From: JACQNR01 sp049515175
GTDB lineage: Bacteria; Acidobacteriota; Terriglobia; UBA7540
Reading direction: 5' to 3'
DNA: 11,227 nucleotides
Assembly: GCA_049515175.1 (NCBI GenBank)
Contig: JBEKUI010000149.1
Span: forward strand, 1-11,227
Part shown: in pieces, positions 6,342 to 11,227 of the stretch
Layout: the number at the start of each line of letters is the position of its first letter
How positions within the stretch are numbered: position 1 is the stretch's first letter
Made by a program: the position numbers and the translations under genes
Notes under the pieces: generated by a model
Seen by the model: the letters and a program-made list of their open reading frames with translations, nothing else
Told to the model about the DNA's origin: nothing
Database searches by the model: none

Positions 6342-6371
6342 CTGGCAATTCCCGCGCGGGCAAGCTACAAT
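6342..6371 (+). promoter_or_regulatory. Candidate promoter of the AI-2E-family gene
   Basis: CTGGCA (6342-6347) and TACAAT (6366-6371) are separated by 18 bases, four of six and five of six matches to the sigma-70 consensus. The -10 box overlaps the ATG at 6370, so that ATG would lie upstream of the transcript start and the ATG at 6394 becomes the likely start. Confidence 0.45.
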
Positions 6372-6393
6372 GCGCGGACGGGGAGCGCCTCTC

Positions 6394-7461
6394 ATGCCCG
6401 AGCCCAAGCTCGATATCGCCTCGTTTGCGGACACCACCGCGATGAGCGTGCGCATCATCGCCGCCGCCATCCTCTGCGCCTCGATCTATTTTGCCAGCTC
6501 GATTGTGGTGACGCTGATTTGCTCGGTGGGGATTGCCTTCGTGCTCGACCCGGGGGTGAAGCTGCTGGAGCGGTTTCACCTGCCGCGCTGGCTGGGTTCG
6601 CTGCTCATGGTGCTGCTGGCACTGGGGGTTGTGTACCTGCTGGGCTATCTGCTCTACGACCGCGCCACGGCGTTTATGGACGACCTGCCGCGCTTCACGG
6701 CGCGCATCAAGCAGATCGTGGCGCACGTGCAGATCACCACCAAGAAGATCGGCCAGAGCACCTCGACGATTCTGCCCGCCGAGTCCACTATGCCCTCCGT
6801 GCGCCTGGAACAGGAATCGCCCTGGGTGCAATTCCTGCTGCGCGGCATCGGGTCGCTTTACGCCTTTGCGGTCACCGTCATGTTCATTCCCTTCCTGGTC
6901 TTCTTCATGCTCACCTCCAAGGACCAGATCTGGGTCACCACGCTGAACCTGTTTTCCCTCGAGCGCCGCCAGGCCGTGGAAGACGTGCTGCACGGCATCA
7001 GCACCATGGTGCGCGAATACGTGCTCGGCAACCTTCTGGTGGCGGTGATCTGCACGTTGATTATGACGCCCATCTTCATGGCCGCCGGGCTGCCCTACGC
7101 GCTCCTGCTCGGCCCGCTGGCGGCGTTTCTGTGTCTGGTGCCCTATATCGGCGTGGCCTTGGGCATGCTGCCGCCCCTGCTCGTGGCGCTGGTCGATAGC
7201 GACCGCATGGAGCCGCTGCTCACCATCGCCCTCACCGTGGTCATCGTGCACTTCATCGCCGTGAACTTCCTCACCCCCAAACTCGTCGGCCGTCGCGTCA
7301 GGCTCAACGCCCTCACCGTCACCATCGCCATGATGTTCTGGGGATGGCTGTGGGGCGGGATCGGCCTGGTGCTCGCCGTGCCCCTCACCGCCGCGCTCAA
7401 GGCCGTCTGCGATAACGTCCGCCCGCTCAAACCCTACGGCGCCTGGATGGGCGAAATCTGA
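6394..7461 (+). CDS. AI-2E family transporter (PerM/TqsA-type permease)
   Basis: This is a 355-residue polytopic inner-membrane protein of the AI-2E transporter family (PF01594). Family members include TqsA, proposed to export autoinducer-2, and Na+/H+ antiporters; the substrate here is unknown. Seen: a hydrophobic pair near the N-terminus (about 17-40, 55-85), a long amphipathic soluble stretch (about 85-150), then the hydrophobic C-terminal half with the signatures VREYVLGNLLVAV, VPYIGVALGMLPPLLVAL and NFLTPKLVGRRVRLNALTV, and a final WLWGGIGLVLAVPLTAALK helix. Start: ATG 6394 has GGGGAG (6380-6385) eight bases upstream; the ATG at 6370 has no ribosome binding site and lies in the probable -10 box. 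It is monocistronic. Similar repeats stand on both sides. The neighbours do not suggest a specific substrate. Confidence 0.92.
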   Translation: MPEPKLDIASFADTTAMSVRIIAAAILCASIYFASSIVVTLICSVGIAFVLDPGVKLLERFHLPRWLGSLLMVLLALGVVYLLGYLLYDRATAFMDDLPRFTARIKQIVAHVQITTKKIGQSTSTILPAESTMPSVRLEQESPWVQFLLRGIGSLYAFAVTVMFIPFLVFFMLTSKDQIWVTTLNLFSLERRQAVEDVLHGISTMVREYVLGNLLVAVICTLIMTPIFMAAGLPYALLLGPLAAFLCLVPYIGVALGMLPPLLVALVDSDRMEPLLTIALTVVIVHFIAVNFLTPKLVGRRVRLNALTVTIAMMFWGWLWGGIGLVLAVPLTAALKAVCDNVRPLKPYGAWMGEI

Positions 7462-7491
7462 ATTCGGAATTCCCCCCGGCTATTGAATAAC

Positions 7492-7556
7492 GTGGAGCGG
7501 CGGCTTTACGTCGCCAGCTTTTGAAGAATGTGTAGCGGCACCTTTGCGTCGCCAGC
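7492..7556 (+). repeat. Two direct copies of a 27-bp unit related to the 6252 element
   Basis: Bases 7492-7518 and 7530-7556 agree at 23 of 27 positions, with a 38-bp period. Both contain AGCGGC, a central CTTT and the end GCGTC/ACGTC followed by GCCAGC. The start (GTGTAGCGGC) matches that of the palindromic element upstream of the same gene. Confidence 0.65.
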
Positions 7557-7621
7557 GGGAGGCTCAGTCGGCGCTGCAGCGGCGATCCTTCGCCCTCACC
7601 CGTCCGTCGGCGGACGGATAT

Positions 7622-7640
7622 CCTCTCCCACGGGGAGAGG
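7622..7640. terminator. Hairpin downstream of the AI-2E-family gene, possible terminator
   Basis: CCTCTCCC-ACG-GGGAGAGG is an 8-bp perfect stem with a 3-nt loop, preceded by a 7-bp stem (7600-7606 with 7611-7617). There is no T-run after it on the + strand, so intrinsic termination is doubtful; it may be another interspersed repeat. This CTCTCCC-type hairpin is common between bacterial genes. Confidence 0.4.
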
Positions 7641-7657
7641 GTCGGGATGAAGTTTTC

Positions 7658-7678
7658 TCGTCACTGGTCACTCGTCAC
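7658..7678 (+). repeat. Heptanucleotide tandem repeat (TCGTCAC type)
   Basis: Three consecutive 7-mers, TCGTCAC, TGGTCAC and TCGTCAC, with a further TG. The unit size equals that of the repeats around the IVP gene, but the sequence differs and no inverted partner is seen. Confidence 0.6.
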
Positions 7679-7731
7679 TGAAGAGGGGTGGATGCAGACG
7701 AACCAGCGAGCCGATGCGGGCTGGAGGTTGA

Positions 7732-7772
7732 TCCCGCTTGGCGGGACTGCCCGCCGATCCCGCAGAGCGGGA
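7732..7772. repeat. Tandem small hairpins, 26-bp period
   Basis: TCCCGC-TTG-GCGGGA (7732-7746) and TCCCGC-AGA-GCGGGA (7758-7772) have identical 6-bp stems and different 3-nt loops. They lie about 60-100 bases downstream of the DUF262 gene stop (read on the - strand) and could stabilise or end its transcript. Confidence 0.6.
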
Positions 7773-7830
7773 CCCGCCTCGGAGGGAAGAAGCCGCAGAC
7801 CTACAAAGGAGGTCGGCGATACTTGCTCGG

Positions 7831-9531
7831 CTACAGTTTCCAAACTTTATTGTAGGCTTCGTTCGACAGCAATCGAGTCCGTTGCTCTATCTCCGTGGCT
7901 CCCCACGTTGTGGCGTTAGCAATCGCTGAATCAATCCAGATGTTCGATGATTGGAGAATCTTCTTTTTGTGTGCAAAATCTTTGTTTGCTAGTTTATTGT
8001 TCAATGTTTGATCTATCACAATCAGGTTTCCCACAGAAGCAATCTGCTCGTCCGTCAAGCCCGCTGTTCCAGGCGGGTTTTCCGGCGCGATGTGCTCGAT
8101 TGTCAACTTGTCCGGATCAAGAGGAGTTCCGCTGCTATTCCTCTGAAATATCTTCGCGAGTAAGTAGCGTATTAATTTCTTCTGCTTAGTGAATTTACTG
8201 GAGTAGCGAAGCTCTAAAAACCTAGCCTCAAATTCAGCGTACGGTGGCCTCTTGGTCTTCAGCTTTTCGCGAAGTGAGCGAAGGACGGTGGCCTTGTCGG
8301 TCAATTTGCTCGCTTCATGTAAATTCTTGGCTGCCGAAGCGTACATGAAGGAAACTCCGCCTGATGATCTCTGTGAGGCAACGGCGGTGAAAACGAAGTG
8401 AAAGTTTTCGATGGCGGACAGCACTTCTTCTACATGTTTGGGCTTTAGGGTCCGGTCTTCGTAATGCCGCATCACAGCGAGCACCAAAGGGAGCTGCTGT
8501 TTTATCCGAAACAGATTCATCCCATCAAGCGAATCCCGCATTTCTAGGTCTTCTTTTTTCCACTTCTTATATGTGGGTTCATGAATCTGCCGGTAAAGCT
8601 TGCTTTCCCTCAAGAGATCATCGAGGAATTGGGCAGCAATCTCCTTTTTGATCCTTTTCCGCAATGCCTTGTACAGTTTCTTTTCAGTTACGTACTCATA
8701 TCGGGAAAGCCAGAAATGATGAATGAAAGTCGAGATGCTCAGATCTGCCTGAGACTCTTCGAATGTCTCAGCAATCTTGACCCATTTATCTTTTGCGAGA
8801 TCAACCCCCTTGTTGGTGGGCTTGAGTAGTCTTGCAAGATGGCTTTTGACAAGATCAGAAAGCGTTAGGTCCTTTCCGCGAGTATTTAGAGTTTCGAAGA
8901 TCATGTAAGCGTCGTCATCGTTGTCTAATGATGTGAATATGAGTTTCAGGCCGAGAACTTTGTCTCGGATTCTGGACAGCTCTTCCTCCAGCTTCGCCTT
9001 TTTCTTCGATTCAGATAGGCTGGTTTGCTTCTTGATGCTTTCAACGGTACTGTCGAGGTTCCCCCGAAGATAATCGTAAGCCTCCTTCAAGAGTTCTTCC
9101 TCAGGCCCAATTTCAGGGATAGTTGCTGGAGCACCAAACTTTTGAACGTACTCTTGAAAGAATGGATACGAAGTCTCCGTTTGAAGCACATAAAAACGTT
9201 CATTCTTGATGTCTCGTCGTTCGATCAAATTGTGAATACCCTTGGCCAGATCGGGCAAACCCTCCTCTTTCAGCACGTTTCGTAACGCGCACAGCAAGAG
9301 GGTGATTGTTGTGAGTCTTTGCTGCCCATCAACTACACCAAGAACGCCTTTGTCGTCGTACACGACGAAGTTGCCGATGAAATAATCAGAGTCGTTCTCG
9401 ACGATGGTGTCGTTCCAAAATTCTTCAAGGTTCGCGTGATCCCAGGAATAGGGCCGTTGAAAACGAGGAATCTTGTAGAAGGATTCAGCAAGCAATTGAC
9501 CGACTTCCTTGTCCAGGCAGGTTATCTTCAT
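7831..9531 (-). CDS. DUF262 and DUF1524 (HNH) protein, GmrSD-like restriction nuclease
   Basis: The 566-residue single-chain protein has the GmrS-like and GmrD-like halves fused. Seen: the N-terminal DUF262 domain with IPRFQRPYSW (21-30), YFIGNFVV (50-57) and VVDGQQRLTTI (67-77), a ParB-like nucleotide-binding fold; a long charged helical middle; and a C-terminal DUF1524 His-Me finger nuclease with IEHIAPEN (478-485), VGNL (500-503) and the Asn-rich NNKLANKDFAHKK (511-523). Characterised relatives (GmrSD, BrxU) are type IV restriction enzymes that use NTPs and cut modified phage DNA, so an anti-phage role is likely but inferred. The ATG 9531 start has AGAGG about six bases upstream. The gene is clearly AT-richer than its surroundings and is monocistronic, which suggests horizontal acquisition. 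All key motifs are intact. Confidence 0.92.
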   Translation of the reverse strand: MKITCLDKEVGQLLAESFYKIPRFQRPYSWDHANLEEFWNDTIVENDSDYFIGNFVVYDDKGVLGVVDGQQRLTTITLLLCALRNVLKEEGLPDLAKGIHNLIERRDIKNERFYVLQTETSYPFFQEYVQKFGAPATIPEIGPEEELLKEAYDYLRGNLDSTVESIKKQTSLSESKKKAKLEEELSRIRDKVLGLKLIFTSLDNDDDAYMIFETLNTRGKDLTLSDLVKSHLARLLKPTNKGVDLAKDKWVKIAETFEESQADLSISTFIHHFWLSRYEYVTEKKLYKALRKRIKKEIAAQFLDDLLRESKLYRQIHEPTYKKWKKEDLEMRDSLDGMNLFRIKQQLPLVLAVMRHYEDRTLKPKHVEEVLSAIENFHFVFTAVASQRSSGGVSFMYASAAKNLHEASKLTDKATVLRSLREKLKTKRPPYAEFEARFLELRYSSKFTKQKKLIRYLLAKIFQRNSSGTPLDPDKLTIEHIAPENPPGTAGLTDEQIASVGNLIVIDQTLNNKLANKDFAHKKKILQSSNIWIDSAIANATTWGATEIEQRTRLLSNEAYNKVWKL

Positions 9532-9558
9532 GAGAAGCCTCTCGTTTCCTCAGACCGA

Positions 9559-9588
9559 ATTAAAGAGTTAGGTTTGCCGCGCTGGCAA
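9559..9588 (-). promoter_or_regulatory. Candidate promoter of the DUF262 gene
   Basis: On the - strand, TTGCCA (9588-9583) is followed after 18 bases by TTTAAT (9564-9559), four and five matches to the consensus hexamers, about 28 bases before the ATG. The spacing is acceptable; the call rests on similarity alone. Confidence 0.4.
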
Positions 9589-9601
9589 CAACTCTCTCAG
9601 C

Positions 9602-9804
9602 CGCGGGTGGTGCATACGTCGCGCCTCCTGCGATGTGTGCGATGTAAAATGCGGGGGTGCCAGCACAGCATGACAATAATGGCCTCGGCCTCTCGCGCCG
9701 TTCAAGAGCCAGCGGCTTTGGCCATTCCTGTCACTGGCCGGGCTCCGGCTGGGCGTTCACTGATCGCACACATGCCAAACAGCGGCATGTGTGCGCCACC
9801 CGCG
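9602..9804. repeat. REPIN-like element: two inverted, covarying hairpins
   Basis: The 42-mer at 9602-9643 and the reverse complement of 9763-9804 agree at 31 of 42 positions without gaps. Both start CGCGGGTGG and end ATGTGTGCGAT. Each folds alone into an 11-bp stem with a 7-nt loop (left 9612-9622 with 9630-9640; right 9766-9776 with 9784-9794). Two base pairs differ in a compensatory way and the loops are unrelated. The spacer of about 120 bp has no coding signal. It fills the non-coding gap between the SLOG gene end and the DUF262 promoter. Confidence 0.75.
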
Positions 9805-9828
9805 AAAGTGAATCCGAACGAATAACCA

Positions 9829-9854
9829 CAGAGTCTCTGGGAAACGAGACTCTG
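9829..9854. terminator. Hairpin after the SLOG gene, possible terminator
   Basis: CAGAGTCTC (9829-9837) and GAGACTCTG (9846-9854) form a 9-bp perfect stem with an 8-nt loop, 34 bases past the SLOG stop on the - strand. The following bases (GTGGTTATTCG) are only weakly T-rich. Confidence 0.45.
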
Positions 9855-9887
9855 ATGCGCTAATTGCTCCAGCTCCACTCATGATCT

Positions 9888-10469
9888 CTAGAACAAGGGC
9901 ACGTTGCCGCCTTTGTGACCAGACCCGGCGACCATCGCGAAGGATTGTAATTCGCGGTCGATTCCTTGCAGCGCGGCGGGATCAACACGACTTAGCATCT
10001 CAGCCAGTTCACCCGACTGGCGCAACGTGCAAAAGGACCCGGCAGGTGCGATGTACACGACCACCGGTTTCTTCTGCCGAACTAGATCGACAATGCTCCT
10101 GAGAGTCCCGCGACTTTTGCCGTCCCAAAGCATCAGCCCGTAATCCGCCTCCTCCACCATCGCCCGATCCTTGGTGGAGTAGTACGCAAAGTCACGCCGC
10201 GCGGGGTCAGCGGCTGCAACCTTCCGCGTCGGCCAACTCCCTAGGTTATTTCGGCAGCCCCCTTCCATGCAAAACACCAACACATTACTGTAGTGCCTGC
10301 TGCTGAGATATCGCTGCACAGCTTTATCAACACCGTTTGCATCGCCCACCATAACAGTGAGCCCTTTGTCGACGATGTTGTCAATTCGGCGCTTTACGTC
10401 ATTCTTGAGCTGCGAGAGACGGCGTGATCCAGCGATGAATACTTTCGTCCCGTTCCTTATTCTTGTCAT
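9888..10469 (-). CDS. SLOG superfamily protein (YspA/DprA-like Rossmann fold)
   Basis: The 193-residue cytoplasmic protein belongs to the SLOG (SMF/DprA-LOG) group of nucleotide-binding Rossmannoid proteins. Seen: strand 1 and the first loop VFIAGSRR (10-17), the second motif VMVGDANGVDKAVQRYL (39-55), the STKDRAMVEEADYGLMLWDGKSRGT stretch (98-122, split by a conserved Asp and Gly-Thr), and VVVYI (136-140). This order matches the YspA/cpYpsA subgroup, which binds nucleotides or nucleotide-derived ligands; some LOG relatives cleave N-glycosidic bonds of nucleotides. Whether this one is enzyme or sensor is unknown. The start overlaps the stop of the upstream phosphoribosyltransferase (ATGA), with AGGA before it, so the two are translationally coupled. 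About 35 C-terminal residues extend beyond the core fold, ending GGNVPLF. Confidence 0.85.
   Translation of the reverse strand: MTRIRNGTKVFIAGSRRLSQLKNDVKRRIDNIVDKGLTVMVGDANGVDKAVQRYLSSRHYSNVLVFCMEGGCRNNLGSWPTRKVAAADPARRDFAYYSTKDRAMVEEADYGLMLWDGKSRGTLRSIVDLVRQKKPVVVYIAPAGSFCTLRQSGELAEMLSRVDPAALQGIDRELQSFAMVAGSGHKGGNVPLF
10466..10469 (-). promoter_or_regulatory. ATGA stop-start overlap coupling the phosphoribosyltransferase and SLOG genes
   Basis: The TGA stop of the first gene (10468-10466) and the ATG of the second (10469-10467) share two bases, so termination and reinitiation are expected to be coupled, giving fixed relative amounts. AGGA lies a few bases upstream inside the first gene. 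Confidence 0.85.
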
Positions 10470-11050
10470 TTTGTCCTAGTCAAAACGAGCGCATAGATAG
10501 CTCGAGCGCCGCAATCCTTAAGCAGCACCTCGGCGGCGCGCCGGAGCGTCGACCCCGACTCAATCAAGTCGTCGAACAGGAGGATGGACTTGCCTTTCAC
10601 GTCGTTCTGTCCCGCTTGGACCGCTTCCGCGAGCACCCTTTGCCGCTCCGACCAGTCGTCAATGTTTTTCATCTGCGGAGTTGTCTTCACCTTGACGATT
10701 GCATCTTCGAACATGGGAATGCGGAGGCGCGCTGCCAGCCCCCGCGCGACTTCGACAGCCGGCTGCGTCTTCCGAGTGAGCGAAGCCGGTGCCGGCACAA
10801 CATAGTCGATGGGGGGCTTCCACCCTCCGACGAACTGCTCAGCGGTATCAACTATGTCGGCGACAACATCACTTCCTCCCGCGCGGTACTTCAACCGGAA
10901 GAGTAGTTCGCCAAGCTCCGTGCGCTTTGTATCAAAGCGGTAGTAAGGATCCCCAGTTGGTGTGCTGCTGACAGTGTGATAATCAAGGACATATCCCTCG
11001 ACCCACGGCTTCGGCGGCAGCTTCATCGGATTGGTGTTAACGACTGCCAT
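10466..11050 (-). CDS. ComF-like phosphoribosyltransferase
   Basis: The 194-residue protein is a type I phosphoribosyltransferase-fold protein. Seen: GELLFRLKYRAGG (47-59), like the LKY motif of ComF proteins; IDYVVPAPASLTRKTQPAVEVARGLA (81-106), the region equivalent to the ComF VP.P motif; the TTPQMKNIDDWSERQRVL stretch (123-140); and the PRPP-binding loop ILLFDDLIESGSTL (156-169) with both acidic residues and the SGST phosphate-binding turn. The Cys4 zinc ribbon of many ComF proteins is missing. Such enzymes bind PRPP and a nucleobase or other acceptor; the acceptor here is unknown. It is the first gene of a two-gene operon with the SLOG gene (stop and start overlap by ATGA). The ATG at 11050 has GAGGA very close; the ATG at 11026 is an alternative with no better site. 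Confidence 0.87.
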   Translation of the reverse strand: MAVVNTNPMKLPPKPWVEGYVLDYHTVSSTPTGDPYYRFDTKRTELGELLFRLKYRAGGSDVVADIVDTAEQFVGGWKPPIDYVVPAPASLTRKTQPAVEVARGLAARLRIPMFEDAIVKVKTTPQMKNIDDWSERQRVLAEAVQAGQNDVKGKSILLFDDLIESGSTLRRAAEVLLKDCGARAIYALVLTRTK

Positions 11051-11133
11051 TCCTCACAGTACCGACACGGTCGTCCTCACCCGGAATTTCCGTTTTGACT
11101 TCGTGGCCTACCGAGAATTTACACCTGACCGCC
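11051..11133. other. Short non-coding stretch before the phosphoribosyltransferase gene
   Basis: It should hold the promoter of the two-gene operon, read on the - strand. I see no good pair of hexamers; TGTAAATT near 11118-11111 on the - strand is a weak -10 candidate. No strong repeat is visible. Confidence 0.35.
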
Positions 11134-11226
11134 TCAGCATGCAACGCTCCAGCCTGGTTTCGAGTCCAAAGTCTTTTCGGCGGCCGGGGTGAAGCCGGGG
11201 TTGCGGCGCAATTGGCGCAGGCCGTA
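11134..11226 (-). pseudogene. Truncated ADOP-family (MacB-like) ABC permease relic, continues beyond window
   Basis: On the - strand from 11226 the translation begins YGLRQLRRNPGFT (to 11188), the signature that precedes the first transmembrane helix of ADOP permeases, where it normally continues AVAVLTLALGIGANTAIFS. Here it continues PAAEKTLDSKPGWSVAC and stops at TGA 11136-11134, so the transmembrane helix and the rest of the roughly 800-residue protein are missing. The N-terminal part, if any, lies right of the window. I infer a gene broken near the point where the accessory region joins. The match is short (13 residues) but highly characteristic. Confidence 0.6.
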
Positions 11227-11227
11227 G

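Larger units (their letters stand above)
7462..7830. other. Intergenic repeat cluster without a convincing gene
   Basis: The stretch separates the AI-2E-family gene from the DUF262 gene. It holds, in order, two diverged copies of a 27-bp unit, a CCGTCCG/CGGACGG hairpin (7600-7617), a CCTCTCCC/GGGAGAGG hairpin (7622-7640), three TCGTCAC-type heptamers (7658-7678) and two TCCCGC/GCGGGA hairpins 26 bases apart. The only open frame (7647-7919, + strand) is made of repeats, runs antisense into the DUF262 gene and lacks family features. The cluster marks the compositional boundary between the GC-rich left part and the AT-richer right part. Confidence 0.7.

Noticed and set aside
6331..7251. Open frame of about 300 codons on the - strand antisense to the AI-2E-family gene
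   Set aside because: His/Gln/Arg-rich low-complexity translation typical of the reverse of a membrane-protein gene.
7492..7772. CRISPR array
   Set aside because: Repeat copies are few, diverged and of several unrelated types; spacing is not uniform and no cas gene is present.
7647..7919. Possible small + strand gene downstream of the AI-2E-family gene
   Set aside because: Built from heptamers and hairpins, then runs antisense into the DUF262 C-terminus; no ribosome site or family similarity.
9602..9804. Terminal inverted repeats of an insertion sequence
   Set aside because: The element is only 203 bp with no transposase, and its differences conserve local hairpins, which fits REPIN better than IS ends.
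9319..9825. Open frame on the + strand covering the start of the DUF262 gene and the intergenic repeat
   Set aside because: Half is antisense to a well-supported gene and the rest is REPIN-like hairpin sequence; no domain.
9888..11050. Bona fide competence genes dprA and comF
   Set aside because: The SLOG protein is shorter and of YspA type without the DprA accessory domains, and the PRTase lacks the ComF zinc ribbon; no other competence gene is near.

Overview
The window looks like a chromosomal segment of a GC-rich, probably uncultivated Acidobacteriota bacterium. This assignment is an inference from three things: the right edge holds a fragment with the ADOP-type permease signature YGLRQLRRNPGFT, which is extremely common in that phylum; a stand-alone four-helix-bundle (S23/IVP) cassette is present; and many short palindromic and heptameric repeats sit between genes. 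No rRNA, tRNA, CRISPR array, integrase or transposase gene is visible.

Left part (1-5786), surface polysaccharide genes. A 5'-truncated asparagine-synthase-type amidotransferase is followed by a four-helix-bundle gene lying between inverted heptamer repeats, then a GT4-type glycosyltransferase, all on the + strand. Facing them on the - strand is a polyisoprenyl-phosphate sugar phosphotransferase (WbaP/WcaJ-like priming enzyme). The two converge on one 51-bp palindrome that contains both stop codons. Beyond a structured, repeat-bearing divergent intergenic region is a membrane glycosyltransferase of the ceramide-glucosyltransferase-like family (GT21 type). Together they fit the end of an exopolysaccharide or glycoconjugate cluster: the priming enzyme loads the first sugar onto the lipid carrier, glycosyltransferases extend it, and the AsnB-like enzyme amidates a substrate.

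Middle part (5787-7830), housekeeping-like genes in repeats. A small zinc-ribbon protein on the - strand, with a TATAAT box and a perfect 18-bp palindrome upstream, diverges from an AI-2E/PerM-family membrane protein. That gene is bracketed by related TGTAGCGGC...TTTA repeats and followed by about 370 bp of hairpins and heptamer repeats without a convincing gene.

Right part (7831-11227), accessory region. All genes are on the - strand and base composition changes, most clearly in a distinctly AT-richer DUF262/DUF1524 gene (GmrSD-like nuclease, probable anti-phage). Upstream of it is a 203-bp element of two inverted, covarying hairpins (REPIN-like), then a translationally coupled pair: a ComF-like phosphoribosyltransferase and a SLOG-superfamily nucleotide-binding protein. 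The region abuts a truncated ADOP permease relic at the right edge. The coupled phosphoribosyltransferase-SLOG pair next to a GmrSD-like gene is the best candidate here for a little-described nucleotide-based defence or signalling module; the IVP cassette flanked by heptamer repeats is the best candidate for an under-described mobile element.
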